The position numbers were made by a program, and so were the translations under genes. From the NCBI RefSeq assembly GCF_011297335.1, contig NZ_JAAOTJ010000028.1:1-63703 (forward strand): 63,703 nucleotides of DNA, given 5' to 3'. Origin of the DNA: Catellatospora methionotrophica (lineage in GTDB: Bacteria > Actinomycetota > Actinomycetes > Mycobacteriales > Micromonosporaceae). The notes below the pieces were generated by a model that saw nothing but the letters and a program-made list of their open reading frames with translations, did not search any database and had not been told where the DNA came from. Positions within the stretch are counted from its first letter, which is position 1. Each line of letters begins with the position of its first letter. Shown here piece by piece: positions 57,061 to 63,703 of the stretch.

Positions 57061-57789
57061 ATGAGTCGCCCGCCGCAGATCTTCGCCGCATCCGGACTGC
57101 TGCGCCTGCCGCAGGGCGTCACCCCGCGCAGGCGCAGCCTGCTGATGGAGCACGCGGTATCGCTGACCGGCGTGCGCCGGGCCAGGATCTGCTACGTGCC
57201 GACGGCCGTCGGCGACGACCCCGCCGCGATCGCCGCGTTCGGCCAGGCGTTCGGCGACACCGAGCACACCGTCACCCACCTGCGGCTGTTCCCGCAGCCC
57301 AACCATGCCGACGTACGGGCGCACCTGCTGGCCCAGGACCTGATCTGGGTCGGCGGGGGCAGCGTGGTCAACCTGCTGGCGGTGTGGCGGGCGCACCGGC
57401 TCGACGCGGTCATGCGCGAGGCGTGGGAGGCGGGCGTCGTGCTCGGGGGCGGGAGCGCGGGCAGCATCTGCTGGCATGTGGGCGGCAGCACCGACTCGTT
57501 CTCCGACGACCTCGACCCGGTCACCGACGCGCTGGCGTTCCTGCCGTACAGCAACGGCGTGCACCACGACTTCCCGGACCAGCCCCGCCGCGAACGGTTC
57601 CACGAGTATGTCGGCAGTGGCCTGCTTCCTGCGGGCTACGCGACCGACGACGGCACCGGCCTGCACTACGTCGGCACGGCCCTGGCCGAGGCCGTCACCA
57701 GCGTCGAGGGCGCGGACGCTTACCTGGTCGAGGCCGACGGCGCGGGTGTGGTGAGCGAGCGCCCGCTGGGGGCGCGGCTGCTGGCCTGA
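57061..57789 (+). CDS. Peptidase E-like protein (S51 family)
   Basis: A 242-residue class-I-glutamine-amidotransferase-fold peptidase. The nucleophile Ser lies in VVLGGGSAGSICWHVGG (about 136-152), with DLIWVGGGSVVNLLAVWRAHRLD before it and the Glu/His positions in GVHHDFPDQPRRERF. The family cleaves Asp-X dipeptides, and some relatives process cyanophycin dipeptides. ATG at 57061 is preceded by GATGAT 6 nt upstream, so it may be leaderless. It is a single gene. Confidence 0.88.
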   Translation: MSRPPQIFAASGLLRLPQGVTPRRRSLLMEHAVSLTGVRRARICYVPTAVGDDPAAIAAFGQAFGDTEHTVTHLRLFPQPNHADVRAHLLAQDLIWVGGGSVVNLLAVWRAHRLDAVMREAWEAGVVLGGGSAGSICWHVGGSTDSFSDDLDPVTDALAFLPYSNGVHHDFPDQPRRERFHEYVGSGLLPAGYATDDGTGLHYVGTALAEAVTSVEGADAYLVEADGAGVVSERPLGARLLA

Positions 57790-57831
57790 CCCTGGTGCGG
57801 TGCGGAGCGCGTGCCGCGTACCCCCGGGTGT

Positions 57832-57960
57832 TGAAAGGAATTTCAGACCGCGTGCCGAGCAGGGCATGCGGGTCAGGCGCATGCCATAGATATGTGCGGC
57901 TCTTTACATGCCCGAAATCTGTTGCTAGCTTTCAGAAACTTTCAATCGCCTTGCGCAAGA
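57832..57960 (+). promoter_or_regulatory. Amylase promoter and candidate operators
   Basis: TTTACA (57903-57908), a 17-nt spacer with an extended TG at 57923-57924, and TAGCTT (57926-57931) form a sigma-70-type promoter. Downstream, CTTGCGCAAG (57950-57959) is a perfect palindrome of the MalR/LacI type, and TTTCAGAAACTTTC (57931-57944) adds a second repeat. Upstream, TGAAA-GGAA-TTTCA (57833-57846) is another inverted repeat. Control by a sugar-responsive repressor is inferred. Confidence 0.5.
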
Positions 57961-58030
57961 ACGGTGTCCGCATCCACCGAGGATGAACCGGCCTCCGTCG
58001 ATGCCGCACGGCCCCGTGTGAGGAGCTGTC

Positions 58031-60778
58031 GTGAGCGCACATCGTCGTGCTCGCGCCCGGTGGGGAGCAATGGCGCTCGCCCTGACCGGTCTCGTCGCGA
58101 GTCTGGTACCCGTGCTGACGCTGCCCGCGTCGGCCGCCAACACCGTCACCGTGTTCTACCGGCCGAACGCGGCCTGGACCAGCGTCAACATCCATTACGC
58201 GCCGACGGGCGGGTCGTGGACGGCGGTGCCGGGCGTGGCCATGGACGCCGCCTGCACCGGCTGGCGCAAGAAGACCATCGACCTGGGTACGGCGACCGGC
58301 CTGCAGGTGGTGTTCAACAACGGCTCCGGGACCTGGGACAACAACGGCGGGGCCAACTACGCCCTGGGTACGGGCAACGTCACCGTGTCCGGCGGGGTCA
58401 AGGGCACCGGTGACCCGTGCGCCACCGCCTCGCCGTCGCCGACCCCGTCGTCGGCCGGCGGCAACGTGACCGTGTTCTACCGGCCGAACACGGCCTGGAC
58501 CACGGTCAACATCCATTACGCGCCGACGGGCGGGTCGTGGACGGCGGTGCCGGGCGTGGCCATGGACGCCGCCTGCACCGGCTGGCGCAAGAAGACCATC
58601 AGCCTGGGTACGGCGACCGGCCTGCAGGTGGTGTTCAACAACGGCTCCGGGACCTGGGACAACAACGGCGGGGCCAACTACGCCCTGGGTACGGGCAACG
58701 TCACCGTCTCCGGTGGGGTCAAGGGCACCGGTGACCCGTGCGCCACCGCCTCGCCGTCGCCGACCACCTCGCCACCCGCGTCGCCGTCACCGACGCCGTC
58801 CACCTCGCCGAGCACGCCGCCGCCCACCACGACCGGCACCATGCTCGGCGGCGACCCGCGCAAGGACGCCATCTACTTCGTGATGACGGCCCGCTTCTTC
58901 GACGGCGACACCGCCAACAACCGCGGCGGCAGCCAGCACACCAAGTCCGGCAACGCGGCCAACGGCGACCCGATGTTCCGCGGCGACTTCTCCGGGCTGA
59001 TCCAGAAGCTCGACTACATCAAAGGCCTGGGCTTCTCCGCCGTATGGATCACACCGGTCGTGCTCAACCGGTCCGACTACGACTACCACGGCTACCACGG
59101 CTACGACTTCTTCCGCATCGACGCGCGGCTGGAGTCGCCGGGCGGCAGCTACCAGAACCTCATCGACACCGCGCACGCCAAGGGCCTGAAGATCTACCAG
59201 GACGTCGTCTACAATCACAGCTCCCGCTGGGGCGCCAAGGGCCTGTTCACCCCCGCCGTGTACGGGGTGCGCGACAGCCAGTGGAGCTGGTACTACGACG
59301 TGCCGAACCCGTCGTTCACCTACGACGGACTGTCGGTGGAGCCGGGCTCGGGCAAGAGCTACTACACCGGTGACCTGTGGTCGACACCGCAGCCAGCGGG
59401 CAGCACCTGCCGCAACTGGGGGGCGTTCAGCGGGTTCTACAGCGCCGAGGGCTACAAGGTCTACCACTGCCAGTGGCCCAGCCCGACCAGCGGCATGTTC
59501 CCGAGCAACCTCTACCACCAGTGCTGGATCGGCAACTGGGAGGGCGAGGACGCGCGCAGCTGCTGGCTGCACGAGGACCTGGCCGACTTCAACACCGAGA
59601 ACCCGGCCGTGCAGCAGTACCTGATCGACGCGTACAACCGGTTCATCGACATGGGGGTCGACGGGTTCCGCATCGACACCGCCGTGCACATCCCGCGCGT
59701 CACCTGGAACCGCCGTTTCCTGCCCGCGCTGGAGACCAAGCTGATCAGCAAGTACGGCGCGGCCAAGGCCAAGGAGTTCTACGTCTTCGGTGAGGTCGCC
59801 GCGTTCGTCAACGACAAGTGGAACCGGGGCTCGGTCAACCACTCCGCCCAGTTCTTCACCTGGAAGGAACGGGCCACCTACAGCGCCGACGACGCGACCG
59901 CGGCGATCGAGCAGTTCGACTACGAGAACAACCTCGGCACCGGCAACCAGCCGACCAGCACCAACGCGTTCCTGCAGGGCAACGTCTACCACGCGCCCGA
60001 CCACACGAAGTTCTCCGGCATGAACATCATCGACATGCGCATGCACATGAACTTCGGGGACGCGCCCAACGCCTTCAACAACGGCAGGGACAGCGACGAC
60101 AGCGTCAACGACGCCACCTACAACGTGGTGTACGTCGACTCGCACGACTACGGCCCGAACAAGTCGAGCACCCGCTACGCCGGGGGCACCGACGCCTGGG
60201 CCGAGAACATGTCGCTGATGTGGACCTTCCGCGGCGTGCCGACTCTCTACTACGGCTCGGAGATCGAGTTCCAGGCCGGCAAGCAGATCGACTGCGGGCC
60301 CACCTGTCCGCTGGCGGGCACCGGGCGGGCCTACTACGGCGCGAACGTCGAGGGCAGCGTCACCGCCCCCGACTTCGGGGTGGTCTCCTCCGCCTCCGGT
60401 GCGGTCGCCACCACCCTGAACAAGCCGCTGGTCAAGCACCTGCAGCGGCTCAACCAGATCCGCCGCGCCGTGCCCGCGCTGCAGATGGGCCAGTACTCCA
60501 CCGAAGGCGTCACCGGCCAGATGGCCTACAAGCGCCGCTACACCAGCGGCGCGGTGGACAGCTTCGCGCTGGTCACGGTCTCCGGCAGCGCCACCTTCAC
60601 CGGCATCCCCAACGGCGTCTACACCGACGCCGTCACCGGGGCCTCCGTCACCGTCACCACCGGCACCCTGACCGCCACCGCCTCCGGCAAGGGCAACCTG
60701 CGCGTGTACGTGCTCGCCCTGCCCGGCAACCCCGCCCCCGGCAAGATCGGCACCGACACCTCCTGGCTCCACTCCTGA
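58031..60778 (+). CDS. Secreted alpha-amylase, two N-terminal starch-binding modules (CBM25-like) and GH13 catalytic domain
   Basis: A 915-residue exported enzyme for starch. A signal peptide (MSAHRRARARWGAMALALTGLVASLVPVLTLPASA) is followed by two CBM25-like modules of about 95 residues (TVFYRPNAAWTSVNIHYAP, RKKTIDLGTATGLQVVFNNGSG), nearly identical, and a Ser/Pro/Thr linker. The GH13 barrel carries GVDGFRIDTAVHIPR (nucleophile Asp), FYVFGEVAAF (acid/base Glu) and VYVDSHDYGPN. A C-terminal beta domain ends SGKGNLRVYVLALPGNP. GTG at 58031 follows AGGAG with 5-nt spacing. The gene is monocistronic, with its own promoter and a strong terminator. The exact specificity, alpha-amylase or pullulanase-like, is not certain. 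Confidence 0.92.
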   Translation: MSAHRRARARWGAMALALTGLVASLVPVLTLPASAANTVTVFYRPNAAWTSVNIHYAPTGGSWTAVPGVAMDAACTGWRKKTIDLGTATGLQVVFNNGSGTWDNNGGANYALGTGNVTVSGGVKGTGDPCATASPSPTPSSAGGNVTVFYRPNTAWTTVNIHYAPTGGSWTAVPGVAMDAACTGWRKKTISLGTATGLQVVFNNGSGTWDNNGGANYALGTGNVTVSGGVKGTGDPCATASPSPTTSPPASPSPTPSTSPSTPPPTTTGTMLGGDPRKDAIYFVMTARFFDGDTANNRGGSQHTKSGNAANGDPMFRGDFSGLIQKLDYIKGLGFSAVWITPVVLNRSDYDYHGYHGYDFFRIDARLESPGGSYQNLIDTAHAKGLKIYQDVVYNHSSRWGAKGLFTPAVYGVRDSQWSWYYDVPNPSFTYDGLSVEPGSGKSYYTGDLWSTPQPAGSTCRNWGAFSGFYSAEGYKVYHCQWPSPTSGMFPSNLYHQCWIGNWEGEDARSCWLHEDLADFNTENPAVQQYLIDAYNRFIDMGVDGFRIDTAVHIPRVTWNRRFLPALETKLISKYGAAKAKEFYVFGEVAAFVNDKWNRGSVNHSAQFFTWKERATYSADDATAAIEQFDYENNLGTGNQPTSTNAFLQGNVYHAPDHTKFSGMNIIDMRMHMNFGDAPNAFNNGRDSDDSVNDATYNVVYVDSHDYGPNKSSTRYAGGTDAWAENMSLMWTFRGVPTLYYGSEIEFQAGKQIDCGPTCPLAGTGRAYYGANVEGSVTAPDFGVVSSASGAVATTLNKPLVKHLQRLNQIRRAVPALQMGQYSTEGVTGQMAYKRRYTSGAVDSFALVTVSGSATFTGIPNGVYTDAVTGASVTVTTGTLTATASGKGNLRVYVLALPGNPAPGKIGTDTSWLHS
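58146..58761 (+). repeat. Tandem duplication of starch-binding module
   Basis: Two copies of about 295 nt, with a period of 321 nt (107 codons), encode the two CBM25-like modules. The DNA is almost identical over the whole unit, more so than selection on the protein needs, which indicates a recent duplication or gene conversion. Confidence 0.9.
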
Positions 60779-60780
60779 CA

Positions 60781-60838
60781 AACGAAGGAAGGGCACCTTC
60801 CCATCGCCGCGCGTTGTGGAAGGTGCCCTTCCTTCGTT
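60781..60838. terminator. Terminator of the amylase gene, long perfect hairpin
   Basis: The arms at 60781-60801 and 60818-60838 (AACGAAGGAAGGGCACCTTCC) pair over 21 bp without a mismatch, around a 16-nt loop, directly after the amylase stop. Length and perfection exceed what termination needs. It may belong to a dispersed repeat family. Confidence 0.8.
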
Positions 60839-61034
60839 CTCGGGGCTGCGGCCTGCGGCCGCGCCGGTGCGCACGGACGTTCGGCACGCCGCGGGGCGCA
60901 AACTGTACGGTCGGATTGCCGACCGCGACAGCACCCCCTTGACCAGCCCGAACAGCACCGGGTGCGGACCGTACCCGGACGACTGCGGGCAAGACACTAG
61001 CTCATAGTGGCGCGGGCGTCGCACAATGCTGATC
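60839..61034. other. Intergenic stretch, no gene seen
   Basis: About 190 nt with no coding frame. A -10-like CACAAT lies at 61021-61026, 8 nt before the start at 61035. Confidence 0.4.
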
Positions 61035-61703
61035 ATGCGTTGGTTCGGTCCCCGGTGCCCCGTCAGTCCCGAGGAGGACGCCTGGATGGCGTCGTCCCTG
61101 ACGTGGCTCGTGGGCGAGTTCGGCCGCGGGCCGCTGGAACTGCCGCCGGTGCGCCCGATGGACCTGGTGCCCGCCGGATACACCGGGGGCGTACAGGACG
61201 CGCGCACCCTGCTCGACGCGATCTGCCTGCGCATGGCCGTCGACCCGGTGCGGGTGGAACTGGAACTGCACTCACGGCAGGTCCCCGACGGGCACCTGCG
61301 CCTGCGCGACGGCCACCCGGTGATCGCGGTGGCGTTCGGCCACGCCGCCGACCCGGTGCCCCTGGTCGCCACGATCGCCCACGAACTCGGACACGTGCTG
61401 CTCGTCGGCGACGGGCGGATCAAACCCGACCAGGCCGACACCGAGCGCCTGGCCGACCTGGTCACCGTCTACTTCGGGCTGGGCCTGTTCGGATCGCGGG
61501 TGGCGGTGCGGTGCTCGCGCAGCCGAGCGGGCATGACCCTTCCGCTGTACGCCTACGCGCTGGCCAACTACGCCTGGCTACGCGGCGAGAGTGCGCCCGG
61601 CTGGCTCGGCGACCTGCGGTTCGGCTCACGCGCGCAGGTGCGCCGGGGCCTGCGGCACCTGGCCTACCGCGCGACGGACCCGGCGTCGTCCCACTCGCTG
61701 TAG
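61035..61703 (+). CDS. Metalloprotease-like protein with HExxH motif
   Basis: A 222-residue protein of unknown family. VATIAHELGHVLLVGDGRIKPDQADTERLADLVTVYFGLG contains HELGH followed 22 residues later by a Glu-rich helix, as in gluzincin-type or M78-like proteins. The rest is mixed alpha/beta. No signal peptide, so it is cytoplasmic. ATG at 61035 is preferred, since CACAAT nearby is a possible -10 box for a leaderless message, and ATG at 61026 is the alternative. It overlaps the convergent Nudix gene by 40 nt. Confidence 0.7.
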   Translation: MRWFGPRCPVSPEEDAWMASSLTWLVGEFGRGPLELPPVRPMDLVPAGYTGGVQDARTLLDAICLRMAVDPVRVELELHSRQVPDGHLRLRDGHPVIAVAFGHAADPVPLVATIAHELGHVLLVGDGRIKPDQADTERLADLVTVYFGLGLFGSRVAVRCSRSRAGMTLPLYAYALANYAWLRGESAPGWLGDLRFGSRAQVRRGLRHLAYRATDPASSHSL

Positions 61704-62113
61704 GGCGCGCCGTCGAGCAACCGCGCCAGCGCCGCCCCGGTGTAGCCGACCAGCGGCGTGGGCAGCTTGCGCAGCGAGAACCAGTGCAGGTCCGCGCACT
61801 TGTCCGGCTCGGCGTTGACCGGGCTGCCCGACCACTGCCGCACCTGGAAGAACAGCTGCAGCCGAGACGCCTCCCCGCGGCAGTGCACCGTGTGGACCAG
61901 CTCGACCTGCGCGGGGTCGAGGGACAGGCCCAGCTCCTCGGCCGTCTCGCGCACCAGCGCGTCCAGCGGCGACTCACCCGCCTCCAGATGACCCGCGGGC
62001 AGGTGCCAGCACCCGTCGGACCAGCCCGTGTTGATGCGCAGACCCAGCAGCACGTCATCGTCGCGCCGGAGGATCAGGTGTACCGCGACGATCGCCCGTT
62101 CCCTGTGCTTCAC
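61664..62113 (-). CDS. Nudix hydrolase
   Basis: A 149-residue protein with the Nudix box GHLEAGESPLDALVRETAEELGL (about 40-62), preceded by CWHLPAGHLEAGE. The C-terminal half is rich in Trp and Leu. Substrate unknown. GTG at 62113 is preferred over TTG 62149: TTGACG and GAGAAT, 18 nt apart, end 6 nt before GTG 62113, so the longer frame would translate the promoter. It overlaps the convergent metalloprotease-like gene by 40 nt. Confidence 0.85.
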   Translation of the reverse strand: MKHRERAIVAVHLILRRDDDVLLGLRINTGWSDGCWHLPAGHLEAGESPLDALVRETAEELGLSLDPAQVELVHTVHCRGEASRLQLFFQVRQWSGSPVNAEPDKCADLHWFSLRKLPTPLVGYTGAALARLLDGAPYSEWDDAGSVAR

Positions 62114-62183
62114 CTGCGCATTCTCGAACGCCTGTACGATCGCCGTCAAGCGCCACGCCGTGCGGGTCCCCCGAGCCCGGCAC

Positions 62184-62195
62184 TAGGATGCCGCC
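62184..62195 (+). promoter_or_regulatory. -10 box for a leaderless membrane-protein gene
   Basis: TAGGAT at 62184-62189, then 6 nt, then ATG at 62196. Confidence 0.6.
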
Positions 62196-62696
62196 ATGAC
62201 CACCCCCGTCACCACATCGGCCGACCAGAGCGTCAAGCCGCTGCGGCTGCTGTTCACGCTCGCGCTGCTCGGCTACGTCGCGCTCCACCTCGGCTTCCAG
62301 TTCCTGAACTGGGTCCTGCCGGCGGAGAACACCACGCTGATCTCCCGCTCGCAGTCGGCCGGCTTCCTGGACCTGTTCGTCATGTCGTTCCCGCTGCTGG
62401 CCGTCCTGATCGCCACGCACGTGAGTCCGCAGCTGGCCGGATCGAAGATCTTCGCGCTGGTCGCGTTGATCGAGTACGGCGTCGCGATCCTGTTCGGCGG
62501 CGTCACCTTCCTGATCGGACTCGGCGGCCTGGGCTGGGTCGACACCTTCCCCGAGACCATCGACGCGCTCGGGCACGTGGTGCTCACCATCGGCCGGATC
62601 GGCCTGGTCGCCCTGGCCGGATACGCCGTGCTGCGGGTGTTCCTGGCCCTGGGCGGCCGCGTCACCCTGCCGACCGGCCTCAACCCGCCCGCCTGA
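62196..62696 (+). CDS. Membrane protein of unknown function
   Basis: A 166-residue protein with four hydrophobic segments: PLRLLFTLALLGYVALHLGFQFLNWVLP, DLFVMSFPLLAVLIATHVS, FALVALIEYGVAILFGGVTFLIGLGGLGW and VVLTIGRIGLVALAGYAVLRVFLAL. I do not recognise a family. It is leaderless by its -10 box and probably co-transcribed with the asparaginase gene, which follows after 18 nt. Confidence 0.75.
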   Translation: MTTPVTTSADQSVKPLRLLFTLALLGYVALHLGFQFLNWVLPAENTTLISRSQSAGFLDLFVMSFPLLAVLIATHVSPQLAGSKIFALVALIEYGVAILFGGVTFLIGLGGLGWVDTFPETIDALGHVVLTIGRIGLVALAGYAVLRVFLALGGRVTLPTGLNPPA

Positions 62697-62714
62697 GTCC
62701 AGAGGAGTCCCATC

Positions 62715-63674
62715 ATGGACAGCCGGATCCTGCTGCTGGCCACCAAGGACACCATCGCGTACCGGCGGCGTGCCGGGCGCGAGTCCGTCGCGTCGGGCGC
62801 GGAACTGCTCGCCGCGGCGGGCCCGGTCGGCGCGGACGTCACCGTCGTGGACGTGACCTCCGAGCCGGGCTGGGACATCTCGCCGACGACCATGCTGGCC
62901 CTGGGCCGCCGGGTGCGCCAGGCTGCGGAGCAGTACGACGGCGTGGTGCTCACCCACGGGTTCGACACCGTCGAGGAGACCGCGTACCTGGTGGACCTGA
63001 TGGCGGGCCCGGCCGCCGAGCGGGCCGCGATCGTGCTCACCGGCGCTGCCCGCGCCCTGGACGACGACGGCACCGACGGCCCAGCCAACCTGGCCGCCGC
63101 ACTGGCCGCCGCGGCCGACCCGGCGGCACGGGGCCTGGGCGCGCTCGTCTGCGCGAACGGCGAACTGCACGCCGCCCGCTGGGCCACCTGGGCCGACGCG
63201 TCCGGTCCGGTGTTCAGCTCGGCGCCGTACGGGCCCGTCGGCCGGGTCGTGGACGGGCGGGTGCAGCGGCTGGCCGCCCCACCGCCGCGCCCGCCGTACG
63301 GCAGCGGCGAGCCCGAGTGGGACGTCGCCCTGTTCAAGACCCATCCCGGCATGGACCCCGGCCTGCTCGGCGGCCTGGCCGACCGCGGCGTGCAGGGCGT
63401 CGTGCTGGAAGGCACCGGTCACGGCAACGTCCCGGCCGACCTGTTCACCGCGATCAGCGACCTGATCGACGACGACATCCCCGTCGTGATCGCCTCCCGC
63501 AGCCACAGCTCGCCCGGTCCACGCGACCTGCCCCGCGACATGGCGATGGCCGTACGCCTCGGCGCGATCCCCGCCCGCGGCCTGCGCGCCGAAAAAGCCC
63601 GCCTGGCCCTCATGTCCGCCCTCGGCGACGCCCCCGGCGTAACCGCCGCCCAAACCTGGTTCACCCACCTCTAA
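62715..63674 (+). CDS. Asparaginase (L-asparaginase/glutaminase family)
   Basis: A 319-residue enzyme. The first catalytic Thr lies near residue 13 in LLLATKDTIAYRRRAG, where the usual TGGTIA is altered to TKDTIAY. The second motif is VVLTHGFDTVEETAYLVDLM (about 76-95, with the T-H-G-x-D-T core). AAIVLTGAAR and ALDDDGTDGPANLAAAL follow. It converts asparagine to aspartate and ammonia in the cytoplasm, as it has no signal peptide. GAGGAG lies upstream of ATG 62715. The altered first motif makes full activity slightly uncertain. Confidence 0.88.
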   Translation: MDSRILLLATKDTIAYRRRAGRESVASGAELLAAAGPVGADVTVVDVTSEPGWDISPTTMLALGRRVRQAAEQYDGVVLTHGFDTVEETAYLVDLMAGPAAERAAIVLTGAARALDDDGTDGPANLAAALAAAADPAARGLGALVCANGELHAARWATWADASGPVFSSAPYGPVGRVVDGRVQRLAAPPPRPPYGSGEPEWDVALFKTHPGMDPGLLGGLADRGVQGVVLEGTGHGNVPADLFTAISDLIDDDIPVVIASRSHSSPGPRDLPRDMAMAVRLGAIPARGLRAEKARLALMSALGDAPGVTAAQTWFTHL

Positions 63675-63703
63675 CCCACCCCACCCCACCCCACCCTCCC
63701 CGC

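Noticed and set aside
62114..62149. TTG at 62149 as start of the Nudix gene
   Set aside because: The segment contains a -35/-10 pair ending 6 nt before GTG 62113, so it is likely promoter.

Overview
The window is GC-rich throughout, with a strong G/C bias at third codon positions. GTG starts are frequent, 4-nt GTGA/ATGA stop-start overlaps are common, and many genes show a -10 box 6-7 nt before the start codon with no ribosome binding site. Together with a sigma-B-type factor, GAF-ANTAR regulators, Tat and sortase genes and carbohydrate-active exoenzymes, this points to a filamentous actinomycete. Micromonosporaceae (Catellatospora/Actinoplanes-like) is my best guess, made from gene content without any search.

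Layout. 1-5.4 kb: the end of a sugar ABC permease, a LacI regulator and a secreted GH10 xylanase behind a promoter with a LacI/CebR-type operator, then MaoC, Nudix and an unknown protein. 5.4-7.4 kb: a minus-strand trio of a cysteine-rich double-psi-barrel-like protein without signal peptide, a Tat-exported protein and a MauE-type membrane protein. 7.7-11.6 kb: an unknown protein plus a GH15 enzyme, then a class-F-like sortase and an anchored Ig-like protein. 11.7-18.5 kb: a five-gene overlapping minus-strand operon (zinc-ribbon SDR, leucine-rich-repeat protein, ankyrin protein, MoxR ATPase, vWA/HExxH protein), then a tRNA-like element and a patatin. 20.1-32.4 kb: a second, unrelated MoxR-vWA operon on the plus strand (DUF4132-like protein, 1592-residue protein, MoxR ATPase, DUF5682-vWA protein, SWIM zinc-finger protein). 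These two operons are the most likely homes of a little-described system.

32.5-35.5 kb holds stress regulators (SigB-type factor, two GAF-ANTAR proteins, a DUF6343-type protein). 35.6-42.8 kb is mostly housekeeping and small accessory genes (VOC, monooxygenase-like, SGNH hydrolase, TetR, methyltransferase, secreted proteins, Nudix). 42.9-47.2 kb has an orphan 523-residue protein, a divergent LysR/EamA pair and a lipoprotein. 47.3-50.0 kb is a polyamine operon (decarboxylase then homospermidine synthase). 50.2-55.4 kb holds a secreted M28 peptidase, an AT-rich-loop inverted repeat next to a short coding remnant, a nucleotidyltransferase, a membrane protein and an AidB-like acyl-CoA dehydrogenase. 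55.5-63.7 kb holds small membrane and secreted proteins, an S51 peptidase, a large alpha-amylase with tandem starch-binding modules, a metalloprotease-like protein, Nudix, a membrane protein and an asparaginase.

No CRISPR array, rRNA, intact insertion sequence or prophage was seen. All family assignments come from reading the sequences. Coordinates of hairpins and promoter elements were counted by hand.
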